Shown: positions 1 to 5,919 of the stretch, in pieces | How the letters are laid out: each line of letters begins with the position of its first letter | How positions within the stretch are numbered: position 1 is the stretch's first letter | Assembly (NCBI GenBank): GCA_025453505.1 | Contig: JALOQG010000217.1 | Span: forward strand, 1 to 5,919 | DNA: 5,919 nucleotides | Reading direction: 5' to 3' | DNA from: Myxococcota bacterium | Lineage (GTDB): Bacteria; Myxococcota_A; UBA9160; PR03 | Position numbers and translations under genes: made by a program | Notes under the pieces: generated by a model | The model's input: only the letters and a program-made list of their open reading frames with translations | Database searches by the model: none | Told to the model about the DNA's origin: nothing

Positions 1-276
1 CCGGCGAAGGACCTTCCGCCGGAACGCGCCGCGGAGATCGCGCGCATCGCGAAGCGTACGTATCGCGCGCTCGGCCTGTCGGGCTACGCGCGCATCGACC
101 TGCGCCTGACCGAAGACGGACGCCTCTTCGTGATCGAGGCGAATCCCAACCCGGATCTCACGCGCGACGAAGACTTCGCGCGCTCGGCGGCGGCGGCGGG
201 GATCGAATACCCGGAGCTGCTGCAGCGCATCGTGACGCTCGGCCTGCGCCATCCGTCGCCCTGGAAGACCGACTGA
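1..276 (+). CDS. ATP-grasp ligase, D-Ala-D-Ala ligase-like (3' end only)
   Basis: This is the last 91 codons of a gene whose start lies left of the window; it ends with TGA at 274-276. The fragment is the C-terminal part of an ATP-grasp domain, which joins a carboxylate to an amine via an acyl-phosphate using ATP and Mg2+. Visible features are a Pro-Ala near the start as in D-Ala-D-Ala ligases, a helix, then the metal-binding strands GYARIDLRL (Asp33 of the fragment) and VIEANPNPDL (Glu46 and Asn48, the expected Mg2+ ligands). After these comes the usual 'aGIEYPELLQRIV' closing helix. True D-Ala-D-Ala ligases normally have E-[IV]-N-T-x-P-G-[ML]-T at this point, whereas this protein has EANPNPDLT. 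It is therefore more likely a paralogous peptide or amino-acid ligase than the cell-wall Ddl. The substrate cannot be told from this fragment. It converges on the downstream phosphoesterase gene with a 13-base gap and no clear terminator hairpin. Confidence 0.85.
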   Translation, partial: PAKDLPPERAAEIARIAKRTYRALGLSGYARIDLRLTEDGRLFVIEANPNPDLTRDEDFARSAAAAGIEYPELLQRIVTLGLRHPSPWKTD

Positions 277-289
277 ATCCAGCGCGCCG

Positions 290-1459
290 TCAGGGGACGA
301 GACAGGCGCGGTAGGCATCCTGCGGCGCGCCGGCGGCGGCGAGCGTGCGGAAGGTCGCGGCGACCGCGCCGTCCGTCGCGAAGTCGAGCCGCGCCCAGCC
401 CGGCACGGCATCCGCGTAGAGCGTGCCGGCGACGGGATGCACCCAGGTGAGATTGCGCTCCGATCCGGCGCCGCTCACCAGATGGAAGCGCGCGCTCGCG
501 CCGCGGATCGCTTGCAGCGTGTGATCGTGGCCGGCCGCGTACACGAGCGGCGGCGCCTCCGCGAACGCCGCTTCGAGCGCCGCCGCCAGGTGCCGGTAGG
601 CCGTTCCCGGCAAATCCTGATCGCTCGCGCCGGCGACGCGCAGCAGCGGCCACGTCGAGCCGACGATCGGCAGCGGGAGCCACGCGAGCCGGTGCGCCTC
701 GCGGAGCGGGAACAGGTGCTCCTTCCAGCCGAAGCGCGCGCCGTGCGGACCGCCGCTCACGAGCGGGTGGTGCCCCATCACGATCGCGTGTCGGTCTCCG
801 GATTCGCGCAGCGCCTGCGCGAGCGCATCGGTCACTTCGCGCTCGCTGCGCGCGGCGCAAGGCGAGTCGTCGCCCTGCGGCTTCGGCCCCGCGTGCAGCC
901 ACCACTGCGTGTCGAGGAAGACGAGCGACGCCGACGCACCGAGCGGCAGCACGACCGGGCCGGGGCAGCCGTTCGGCGGCACCACGCGCGCGCCGCGCGC
1001 CGCGACGAAACGGGTCGTGCGCTGCAGCGTCTCCCAGCCGGCCTCGCCGCCGTTCTCCCAGTCGTGATTGCCAGGCACGAACCAGCCGCGCGCGCCCGAA
1101 GCGCGGACCGCGTCGAGCTGCGAGAGCAGGCGCGCTTCGTCCTGCGCGCGCTCCGGGTGATCGGGCGCGCGCAGGCCGTGCGGATACACGTTGTCGCCGA
1201 GGAACGCGATCGCGACGTTCGCCGCGCCGAGCGCCGCGACGCGCGCGGAGGCGTCGGCCGCGAGCGCCTCGAGCAGCGGCTCCGGCGTGCGCGGTGCGCC
1301 GGCGTCGCCGACCAGGAACAGCGTGGCGTCTTCGGTGGCGGTCGCACACCGCTCCGGCAACGGCTCGGCGGGCGCCGTCGCCCCGTTCGAGAACTCCGCC
1401 ACGAGCGCAATGAGCAGGCTCGACCCCAGCAACGAGGCGAGTACGCGGCCCGCTTTCAA
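290..1459 (-). CDS. Exported metallophosphoesterase (calcineurin-like, purple-acid-phosphatase type motifs)
   Basis: This 389-residue protein is predicted to hydrolyse phosphoesters at a two-metal centre outside the cytoplasm. All five metal-binding blocks of the superfamily are present in order: GDAG (51-54), GDNVY (88-92), GNHDW (130-134), MGHHPL (228-233) and AGHDH (309-313). The GDxG/GDxxY/GNHD pattern resembles the purple acid phosphatase branch rather than the DxH-first branch. A hydrophobic stretch at residues 6-21 after MKAGR is a signal peptide or anchor; it has no lipobox cysteine. Cys38, Cys165, Cys201 and Cys386 could form disulphides in the periplasm. The start codon is TTG (minus strand, 1459-1457). 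It is supported by GGGAGG (complement of 1466-1471) six bases upstream and by the signal peptide starting exactly there. The gene stands alone on this strand, divergent from the CoA-transferase gene. The natural substrate is unknown, and nothing visible ties it to the neighbouring transporter. Confidence 0.92.
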   Translation of the reverse strand: MKAGRVLASLLGSSLLIALVAEFSNGATAPAEPLPERCATATEDATLFLVGDAGAPRTPEPLLEALAADASARVAALGAANVAIAFLGDNVYPHGLRAPDHPERAQDEARLLSQLDAVRASGARGWFVPGNHDWENGGEAGWETLQRTTRFVAARGARVVPPNGCPGPVVLPLGASASLVFLDTQWWLHAGPKPQGDDSPCAARSEREVTDALAQALRESGDRHAIVMGHHPLVSGGPHGARFGWKEHLFPLREAHRLAWLPLPIVGSTWPLLRVAGASDQDLPGTAYRHLAAALEAAFAEAPPLVYAAGHDHTLQAIRGASARFHLVSGAGSERNLTWVHPVAGTLYADAVPGWARLDFATDGAVAATFRTLAAAGAPQDAYRACLVP

Positions 1460-1503
1460 GTACGACCTCCCGGTGCCTCTCGGATGCTAACGTGCGCGGC
1501 CCC
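1460..1503. promoter_or_regulatory. Short divergent intergenic region (presumed back-to-back promoters)
   Basis: Two divergent genes start at the edges of this 44-base gap, so both should be transcribed from promoters in or overlapping it. I cannot pick out convincing -35/-10 boxes. The minus-strand ribosome binding site takes up part of it, so core promoter elements probably extend into the opposing coding sequences. There is no obvious operator palindrome. Confidence 0.35.
1466..1471 (-). promoter_or_regulatory. Ribosome binding site deciding the TTG start of the phosphoesterase
   Basis: The minus strand reads GGGAGG here, followed by six bases and then TTG. This near-consensus Shine-Dalgarno sequence selects the TTG at 1459-1457 as the start. 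No ATG or GTG offers a better start that keeps the signal peptide. Confidence 0.75.
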
Positions 1504-2682
1504 ATGGACACGCTCCTCTCCGGCGTCCGCGTTCTCGACTTCTCGCAGGTGCTCGCGGGCCCCTACACCTCGCGCATCCTCGCCGAGATGGGCGCCGACG
1601 TGATCAAGGTCGAAGCGCCGGGCGGGGATCTCACGCGCGTGATCGCGCCGAAGCACGATCGCGGTCAGTCCGGTCTCTACACGTGGGCGAATCTCGGCAA
1701 GCGCAACATCTGCGTCGACCTGCAGAAGGACGCCGGCCGCGCGCTGGCGCTCGATCTCGTGCGCAAGTGCGACGTCGTGCTCGAGAACTACCGGCCGGGC
1801 GTCGCCGATCGGCTCGGGATCGGATGGGACGCCGTGCACGCCGCGAACCCCAGAGCCGTGATGGTCTCGGTGAACGGCTACGGCGGGGATTCGTCGTGGG
1901 CGGAGAAGGGCGCCTTCGCGCCGAGCATGCACGCGGTCACGGGGCTGATCGAATACCAGGCGCGCAAGGTCGAGTCGGCGACCGGGCTGCGGCCGATGGC
2001 GAACCTGCCGGACGCGCGAGCGGATCTGACGACCGCGCTGCAGGCCGCCGTCGGGCTGCTCGCGGCGCTGCGCCACGCAGAGCGGACGGGCGAAGGGCAG
2101 CGCGTCGAGATCGCGATGTACGACGCGGTCTTGGGGACGTATCCCGAGACTCCGTTCGAGCTGCTCGATCCGCCCGAGATCCGCGAGGAGCCGGCGCCCT
2201 ACGACGCGGGTGCGAACGGCTTCGTCGCCGTCGCCGGGCCGCCGCAGTTCGTGTGGGCCGCCGTGTCGAAGGCCTTCGCGCTCGCCGATCCGGCGCCGCC
2301 CGGCGCGGACGTGCCGGCGAAGGCGCGCAGCCGGCACGCCGCGATCGAGGCCTGGATGGCCGCGCAGCCGAGCCGCGACGCGCTGGTCGCCGCGCTCGAG
2401 GGCGCGCGCATCGCGTGCGCTCCGATCGTGACGCTGCGCGAAGCGCTGACGGGCGCGTTCGGTCGCGAGCGCGAACTGCTCGTCGCCGTGGACGACCGGC
2501 GCGGCGGGACGCGACCGATGCCGCGGCTGCCGTATCGATTCTCGGCTTCCAGCGTCCGCGCTACGCGGCCGGCGCCGCTACGCGGGGAGCACAACGCCGA
2601 GGTCCTCGCCGAGGTGCTCGGCATGGACCCGGCTCGCATCGAGGCGCTCGTCGCCGCCGGTGTGCTACTGGCCGAAGCCTGA
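1504..2682 (+). CDS. Family III CoA-transferase (CaiB/BaiF/Frc type)
   Basis: This 392-residue protein should move coenzyme A between acyl groups through an aspartyl-CoA thioester intermediate in the cytoplasm. The family's landmarks are visible: VRVLDFSQVLAGPY near the N-terminus (Gln15 matches the conserved Gln of formyl-CoA transferase), GADVIKVEAPGGD (30-42), NLGKRNICVDL (63-73), ENYRPG (94-99, conserved Arg97), SVNGYGG (122-128), ARADL with probable catalytic Asp174, LLAALRHAERTGEGQ (185-199), and a C-terminal GEHN (361-364). The related alpha-methylacyl-CoA racemases usually carry a Gly-His-Asp motif after the SxYG region. Here the position reads KGAFAPSMHA, so transferase is the better call. 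The length is normal. ATG at 1504 fits the family's usual N-terminus; an in-frame GTG at 1492 would add four residues. Neither has a clear Shine-Dalgarno sequence. It is the first gene of a plus-strand set with the LolA-like protein and transporter. The acyl substrate is unknown. Confidence 0.9.
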   Translation: MDTLLSGVRVLDFSQVLAGPYTSRILAEMGADVIKVEAPGGDLTRVIAPKHDRGQSGLYTWANLGKRNICVDLQKDAGRALALDLVRKCDVVLENYRPGVADRLGIGWDAVHAANPRAVMVSVNGYGGDSSWAEKGAFAPSMHAVTGLIEYQARKVESATGLRPMANLPDARADLTTALQAAVGLLAALRHAERTGEGQRVEIAMYDAVLGTYPETPFELLDPPEIREEPAPYDAGANGFVAVAGPPQFVWAAVSKAFALADPAPPGADVPAKARSRHAAIEAWMAAQPSRDALVAALEGARIACAPIVTLREALTGAFGRERELLVAVDDRRGGTRPMPRLPYRFSASSVRATRPAPLRGEHNAEVLAEVLGMDPARIEALVAAGVLLAEA

Positions 2683-2690
2683 TTCCCAAC

Positions 2691-2696
2691 GAGGAG
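2691..2696 (+). promoter_or_regulatory. Ribosome binding site of the LolA-like gene
   Basis: GAGGAG lies seven bases before the ATG at 2704, inside the 21-base gap after the CoA-transferase stop. It selects this ATG over the in-frame ATG two codons later. Confidence 0.7.
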
Positions 2697-2703
2697 ACAG
2701 GCG

Positions 2704-3489
2704 ATGCGCATGATTCCGCTGCTGCTCGCCCTCGCCGCGGCGCCGTTCGCGAGCGCTGCGGCGGCCGCCGATCCGGCCGTCGAGGAGGTGCAGGCCTGCG
2801 CGCGCCGCAACCTGCCCGAGACGAGCGCGCGCCAGTCGATCGTGCTCGAAGCGATCGACGCCAGCGGCACCGGCCAGCGCATCGAGGCCGAGCTGCTGTG
2901 GCGACGCGGCAAGCAGGATCGCTCGCAAGTGCTCGTTCGCGTCGAGCGGCCGATGGACCTGCGCGGCTCGGCCTTTCTCGCTCTCGAGCGCGAGTCCGGC
3001 TACGACCTCTTCAGCTATCTGCCGTCGCTCCAGAAGGTGCGGCGGCTGCAGGGCTCCGCGATCTCCGGCTCGCTCTTCGGCACCGACTTCTCGTACGAAG
3101 ACTTCCAGCGCCTGCAGACCGCGGCCGAAGGCACCGCGGTCACGCGCCTGCCCGACGCCGATCTCGACGGCCGTCCCGCGTTCGTGATCGCAGCCGTGCC
3201 GGCGGCCGACTCCGGCTCCGCGTACCAGCGCATCGTCTCCTGGATCGACCGCGAGACCTGCGTGCTGCTGCGCGCGGATCTCGAGGCGGGCGGTGGGCGC
3301 GTCGCGAAGCAGCTGCTCGCGGATCCCGCGCAGGTGCGCGCGGTCGGCACGCGTCACGTCCCGCATCGCGTGACACTCGAAGGCCGCGACGAGAACACGC
3401 GCACGACGCTGACGATCGAGAAGATCGAGCTCGACGTGCCGCTCTCCGACAGCCTCTTCAGCGAATCCGCGCTCACCAAGGGCCGTTAG
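2704..3489 (+). CDS. Periplasmic LolA-like outer membrane lipoprotein-sorting protein
   Basis: This 261-residue exported protein matches the LolA-like group annotated as 'outer membrane lipoprotein-sorting protein' (Pfam LolA_like, typified by Treponema TP0789). These are expected to be half-barrel periplasmic carriers for hydrophobic ligands. The signal peptide is clear: MRM, a hydrophobic core (about 4-16) and Ala-rich cleavage sites around residues 18-22. Family hallmarks are a region of alternating polar and hydrophobic strands, the ERPMDLRGSAFL segment (81-92), SYLPSLQKVRRL (104-115) and GSLFGTDFSYEDF (122-134). Cys31 and Cys186 could form a disulphide. It sits directly upstream of the MMPL transporter, three bases away and in the same frame, a pairing common for this family. 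Pump and carrier therefore probably share a cargo, likely a lipid or lipidated molecule. Classical LolA sorting activity should not be assumed, because family members next to MMPL pumps have largely uncharacterised cargo. Confidence 0.88.
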   Translation: MRMIPLLLALAAAPFASAAAAADPAVEEVQACARRNLPETSARQSIVLEAIDASGTGQRIEAELLWRRGKQDRSQVLVRVERPMDLRGSAFLALERESGYDLFSYLPSLQKVRRLQGSAISGSLFGTDFSYEDFQRLQTAAEGTAVTRLPDADLDGRPAFVIAAVPAADSGSAYQRIVSWIDRETCVLLRADLEAGGGRVAKQLLADPAQVRAVGTRHVPHRVTLEGRDENTRTTLTIEKIELDVPLSDSLFSESALTKGR

Positions 3490-3492
3490 CCG

Positions 3493-5374
3493 GTGAAGCG
3501 CTTCGGGCGATTCGTCGCCGGCCGTGCGGGGTTCGTCCTCGCGGTCGTCGCGGCGATCACGCTCTTCGCGCTGCACGGCATCGTCGATCTGCGCACCGGG
3601 ACGCCGCGGCTCGGCGTCGATCCTTCGATCGAGCGGCTGCTGCCCGAGGGCGACGAAGAGCGCGCCTTCTTCGACCGCGCGCGCCAGCTCTTCGGCGCCG
3701 ACGAGTTCGTCGTCGTGCTGCTCGAAGGTCCCGAAGATCTCTTCACGCCCGCGGGCCTCGAGCGCGTGCAACGCATGACGCGCCGTCTCGCCGCCGTGGA
3801 CGGCGTGCAGCGCGTGCTCTCGCTCGCGAATGCGGTGCAGATCGAGGAACGCGACGGCGACGTCTTCGTCGGGCCCTTCTTCGAGACGCCGCCGCAGGAC
3901 GCGGCGGCGCTCGCGCGGCTGCGGGCAAACGTGCAGGCGCATCCGTTCTACGGCGAGACGCTGGTCACGCGCGACGGCCGCGGGGCCGCGTTCCTGGTGA
4001 GCTTCGAACGCATGCCGGAGCGCGAGCTGCTCGGGCGGCGCCTGTCCGCGCAGGTCGAGCAGGCCGCGGAGGCCGAACGCGGCGCGGGCCGCACCTGGAT
4101 CACCGGCTCGCCGCACTTGAAGCTGGTGATCTCCGAGACGCTGGTCGGCGAGCTGGGCCGGATCCTGCCGACGCTGCTCGGACTCGTGGTGCTGCTGACC
4201 GCCGTGACCTTCCGCACGCTGCGCGGCGTCGCGTTGCCGGTCGTGACGATCACGCTGGCGGTGGTCTGGACGCTCGGCGCGATGGGCTGGACCGGCTCGC
4301 CCTTGAATCTCGTCTCGAACCTGATTCCCGGGCTGCTCATCACGCTCGGCTTCGCGGCCGCGATGCACGTCGTCTCGGAGTACTACGAGACGCTGCGCCG
4401 CCACCCGTCACACGATGCTGCGTCGCATCGCGAACGCATCGCGCACGTGCTCGACGAGATGGGCGTCGCGATCGCCGTGAACGGTCTCACCACCGTGCTC
4501 GGCTTCGCCTCGCTGTGCACCAGCGGCGTCGTCGCGGTGCGGCTCTTCGGCGCGTGGGCGGTCGTCGGCATCGTCGCGACGACCGTGCTCGCGATGACGT
4601 TCCTGCCCGCCGCGCTCTCCGTGGCCGGCACTCCGCGCCGCGTGCCGGGCGTCGGGAACGGGCAGGGCGGGGCGGTCGACCGTTTCGCGGAGCGTCTCGC
4701 GCGCTTCGACGTCCGCCACCGACGCCCGATCCTCGGCGGCGCCGTGCTCGTGCTGCTGCTCGCCGTCTTCTTCATGACGCGCATCGAGGTCGGCACCACC
4801 TACATCGGCGACTTCGCCGAGACCTCGCCGGTGCGCCAGGGCTACGAGGAGATCACGCGCCGACTCGGCGGCACCAGTGCGTTCACGATCGTCGTCGAGG
4901 CCGACGAGCCCGGCGGCATGGTGGCGCCCGAGAACCTGCGCGCGCTGCGCGAGCTGCAGGACTGGATCGAGGCGCAGCCGGAGGTCGCGACGACCGCGTC
5001 GATCGCCGACGGCGTGGCGCTGCTGCACCACGCGCTGCGCGGCCCCGAAGCGACCGAAGCGATCCCCGCCGACGCGAGCCTCGTGAAGCAGCTGCTGCTC
5101 TTCGGCGGCGACGACGTCACGCGCGGCTTCCTCGACCGCAGCCAGCGCTCGGCGAGCGTGCTGGTGCGCTCGAACGTCAGCGATTCGAGGCCCGTGCGCG
5201 CGTTCCTCGAACGTCTCGACGCACGCCTGGCGGAACTGCCGCGCCGCGTGCAGGCGCGCGCGACGGGCGACCTCGTGCTGCTCAACCGCACCGTGGACGC
5301 GATCGCCGTCGGCGAGCTCCAGAGCCTCGGCACGGCGTTCCTCACCATCTTCCTGACGCTCTCCGCGATGCTGA
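3493..5374 (+). CDS. RND/MMPL family transporter, N-terminal part up to the frame break
   Basis: This frame encodes an inner-membrane RND-superfamily pump of the MMPL type, which uses the proton gradient to move lipids or other hydrophobic cargo. Residues 1-627 are in frame. TM1 is at about 13-30; the first periplasmic domain runs from about 32 to 218 (with LLPEGDEERAFFDRARQLFG); TM2-TM6 lie between about 224 and 376; TM7 is at about 411-428. A second periplasmic domain follows (about 432-600), then TM8 at about 609-627. The GTG at 3493 is the first possible start after the upstream TAG and gives the expected Lys/Arg-rich start before TM1. A weak AAGGG lies about 10 bases upstream, and the three-base gap suggests translational coupling to the LolA-like gene. 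After residue 627 the frame stays open to the window end only by GC bias and encodes an Arg-rich non-family sequence. The true continuation is in another frame (5375-5919). The TM4 motif lacks the acidic residue often seen there (LGFAAAMH, 285-292). Confidence 0.88.
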
Positions 5375-5380
5375 CTCGGC
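5361..5380 (+). other. Frame break with apparent internal deletion in the MMPL transporter
   Basis: Upstream coding is in the frame of position 3493 up to the CTG at 5371-5373; downstream homology resumes at 5375 in the next frame. A TGA (5372-5374) sits in the downstream frame exactly before the junction, so the two parts cannot be one ORF. The protein's two RND halves are related, so the first half predicts what should be here: aligning VGEL (218-221) with VGEL (606-609) puts residue 627 opposite residue 239. The retained LGIAVDD matches LGFAAAM at 285, so about 45 residues (end of TM8, TM9, most of TM10) are absent. A loss of about 134 or 137 bases would also explain the frame change. This could be a real mutation or an assembly or sequencing fault. 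Confidence 0.75.
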
Positions 5381-5919
5381 ATCGCCGTGGACGACACGGT
5401 GCACTACCTCGCGCGCTTCAACCTCGAGGCGCGCCGCCTCGGCGACGAGACCGAGGCGACCGTCGCGACGCTGAAGTCCGTGATCCGTCCCGTCACGTGG
5501 ACCACGCTCGGCCTCGTGCTCGGCTTTCTCTCGTTCCTGCTCGCCGAGACGAGGAGCCAGCAGCAATTCGGCGTGCTCGCCGCCTTCACGATGGCGGTCG
5601 CGTGGTTCCTCGAGCTGACGCTCTCGCCCGCGCTCTCCTCCAGCCTGCGCCTCGTCACGCTCTGGGAGCTCGTCTCGCTCGATCTCGGCGAACACCCCGA
5701 GCGCCAGATCCCGCTCCTCGACGGTCTCCGGCCGCGCCAGGCGCGCATCTTCGCCTTGATGGCGAACATCGTCGCGCTGCCCGCCGGCCAGCGGCTCTTC
5801 GTCGAGGGCGATCCCGGCGACGCGATGTACGTCGTCGTGGACGGCGAGCTCGTCGCGTCCCTGCAACGCGACGGCCGCCGCACCGAGCTCTCGCGCATGC
5901 GCCGCGGCGACACCGTCGG
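5375..5919 (+). CDS. RND/MMPL transporter C-terminal part with cyclic-nucleotide-binding domain (runs off right edge)
   Basis: This is the shifted continuation of the transporter: 181 codons without a stop, truncated by the window end. It opens with the end of TM10, LGIAVDDTVHYLARF (fragment residues 1-15). That is a classic RND second-half motif whose Asp6/Asp7 are candidates for proton coupling. TM11 (about 40-57) and TM12 (about 65-87) follow. After a linker of about 24 residues (LRLVTLWELV...), the same frame continues into a CRP-like effector domain: IPLLDGLRPRQARIFALM (112-129), then LPAGQRLFVEGDPGDAMYVV (135-154), DGELVASLQRDG and the start of RRGDTV. The domain lies on the cytoplasmic side, where it could sense cAMP, cGMP or another ligand and gate the pump. 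The phosphate-binding cassette lies beyond the window, so ligand binding cannot be judged. There is no start codon at 5375; the first possible one, GTG at 5387, falls inside TM10, so a separate gene is unlikely. Confidence 0.8.

Noticed and set aside
277..330. Possible bidirectional terminator between the convergent genes
   Set aside because: Only a loose CGCGCC/GGCGCG pairing with a long loop is visible and there is no T-tract. That is not distinguishable from GC-rich background.
84..1511. A 475-codon minus-strand open frame overlapping the phosphoesterase in another frame
   Set aside because: It is Arg-rich and motif-free, while the overlapping frame has all five metallophosphoesterase motifs and a signal peptide.
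2665..4404. A 579-codon minus-strand open frame opposite the LolA-like and transporter genes
   Set aside because: The composition is that of a mirror of GC-rich coding DNA (Arg, Asp, Glu, His and Gln rich), with no recognisable domain. The opposite strand encodes clear families.
5365..5380. Programmed ribosomal frameshift in the transporter
   Set aside because: There is no slippery heptamer or stimulatory structure here, and a frameshift alone would not restore the missing TM9 and TM10 residues.
4408..5397. A 329-codon minus-strand open frame opposite the transporter
   Set aside because: It has low-complexity charged composition and no domain, and it overlaps the second periplasmic domain of the transporter on the other strand.
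1683..5474. A 1263-codon open frame on the plus strand, third frame
   Set aside because: It encodes an Arg/Ala-rich sequence with no family motifs and overlaps three well-supported genes in another frame. It is open only because stop codons are rare in GC-rich DNA.
5387..5919. Separate gene starting at GTG 5387
   Set aside because: This start lies in the middle of the conserved TM10 motif, has no ribosome binding site, and would leave a pump fragment with a broken helix.

Overview
The window looks like chromosomal DNA from a very GC-rich Gram-negative bacterium. Codon third positions are almost all G or C, and all six frames stay open for long stretches. The periplasmic LolA-like protein and the RND/MMPL transporter imply an outer membrane. 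An uncultured myxobacterium-like, deltaproteobacterial or related lineage would fit, but nothing in the window fixes the taxonomy. I see no RNA gene, insertion sequence, CRISPR array or phage gene.

Layout: (1) The first 276 bases are the 3' end of a plus-strand ATP-grasp ligase gene related to D-alanine-D-alanine ligase. (2) Convergent to it on the minus strand (290-1459) is a complete gene for an exported metallophosphoesterase with the five purple-acid-phosphatase-like metal motifs. It has a TTG start and a strong Shine-Dalgarno sequence. (3) Diverging from it after a gap of only about 44 bases is a plus-strand gene set running to the window end: a family III (CaiB/BaiF) CoA-transferase (1504-2682), a LolA-like outer-membrane lipoprotein-sorting protein (2704-3489), and an RND/MMPL transporter starting at a GTG codon (3493) that continues past the right edge. 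Gaps of 21 and 3 bases suggest one operon.

The LolA-like/MMPL pair is a recognisable arrangement: a membrane pump and a periplasmic hydrophobic-ligand carrier, probably moving a lipid or lipoprotein-like cargo between the inner and outer membranes. The CoA-transferase could supply or recycle an acyl-CoA for that lipid, but this link is inferred from gene order only.

Two points stand out, both in the transporter. First, its reading frame breaks near position 5374. The sequence jumps from the end of TM8 straight to the end of TM10, and comparison with the protein's own first half indicates about 45 residues (roughly 134-137 bases) are missing. Second, after the last membrane helix the downstream frame runs without a stop into a cyclic-nucleotide-binding (CRP/CAP-effector) domain, cut off by the window end. 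The original protein is therefore probably an MMPL transporter with a cytoplasmic nucleotide-sensing tail.
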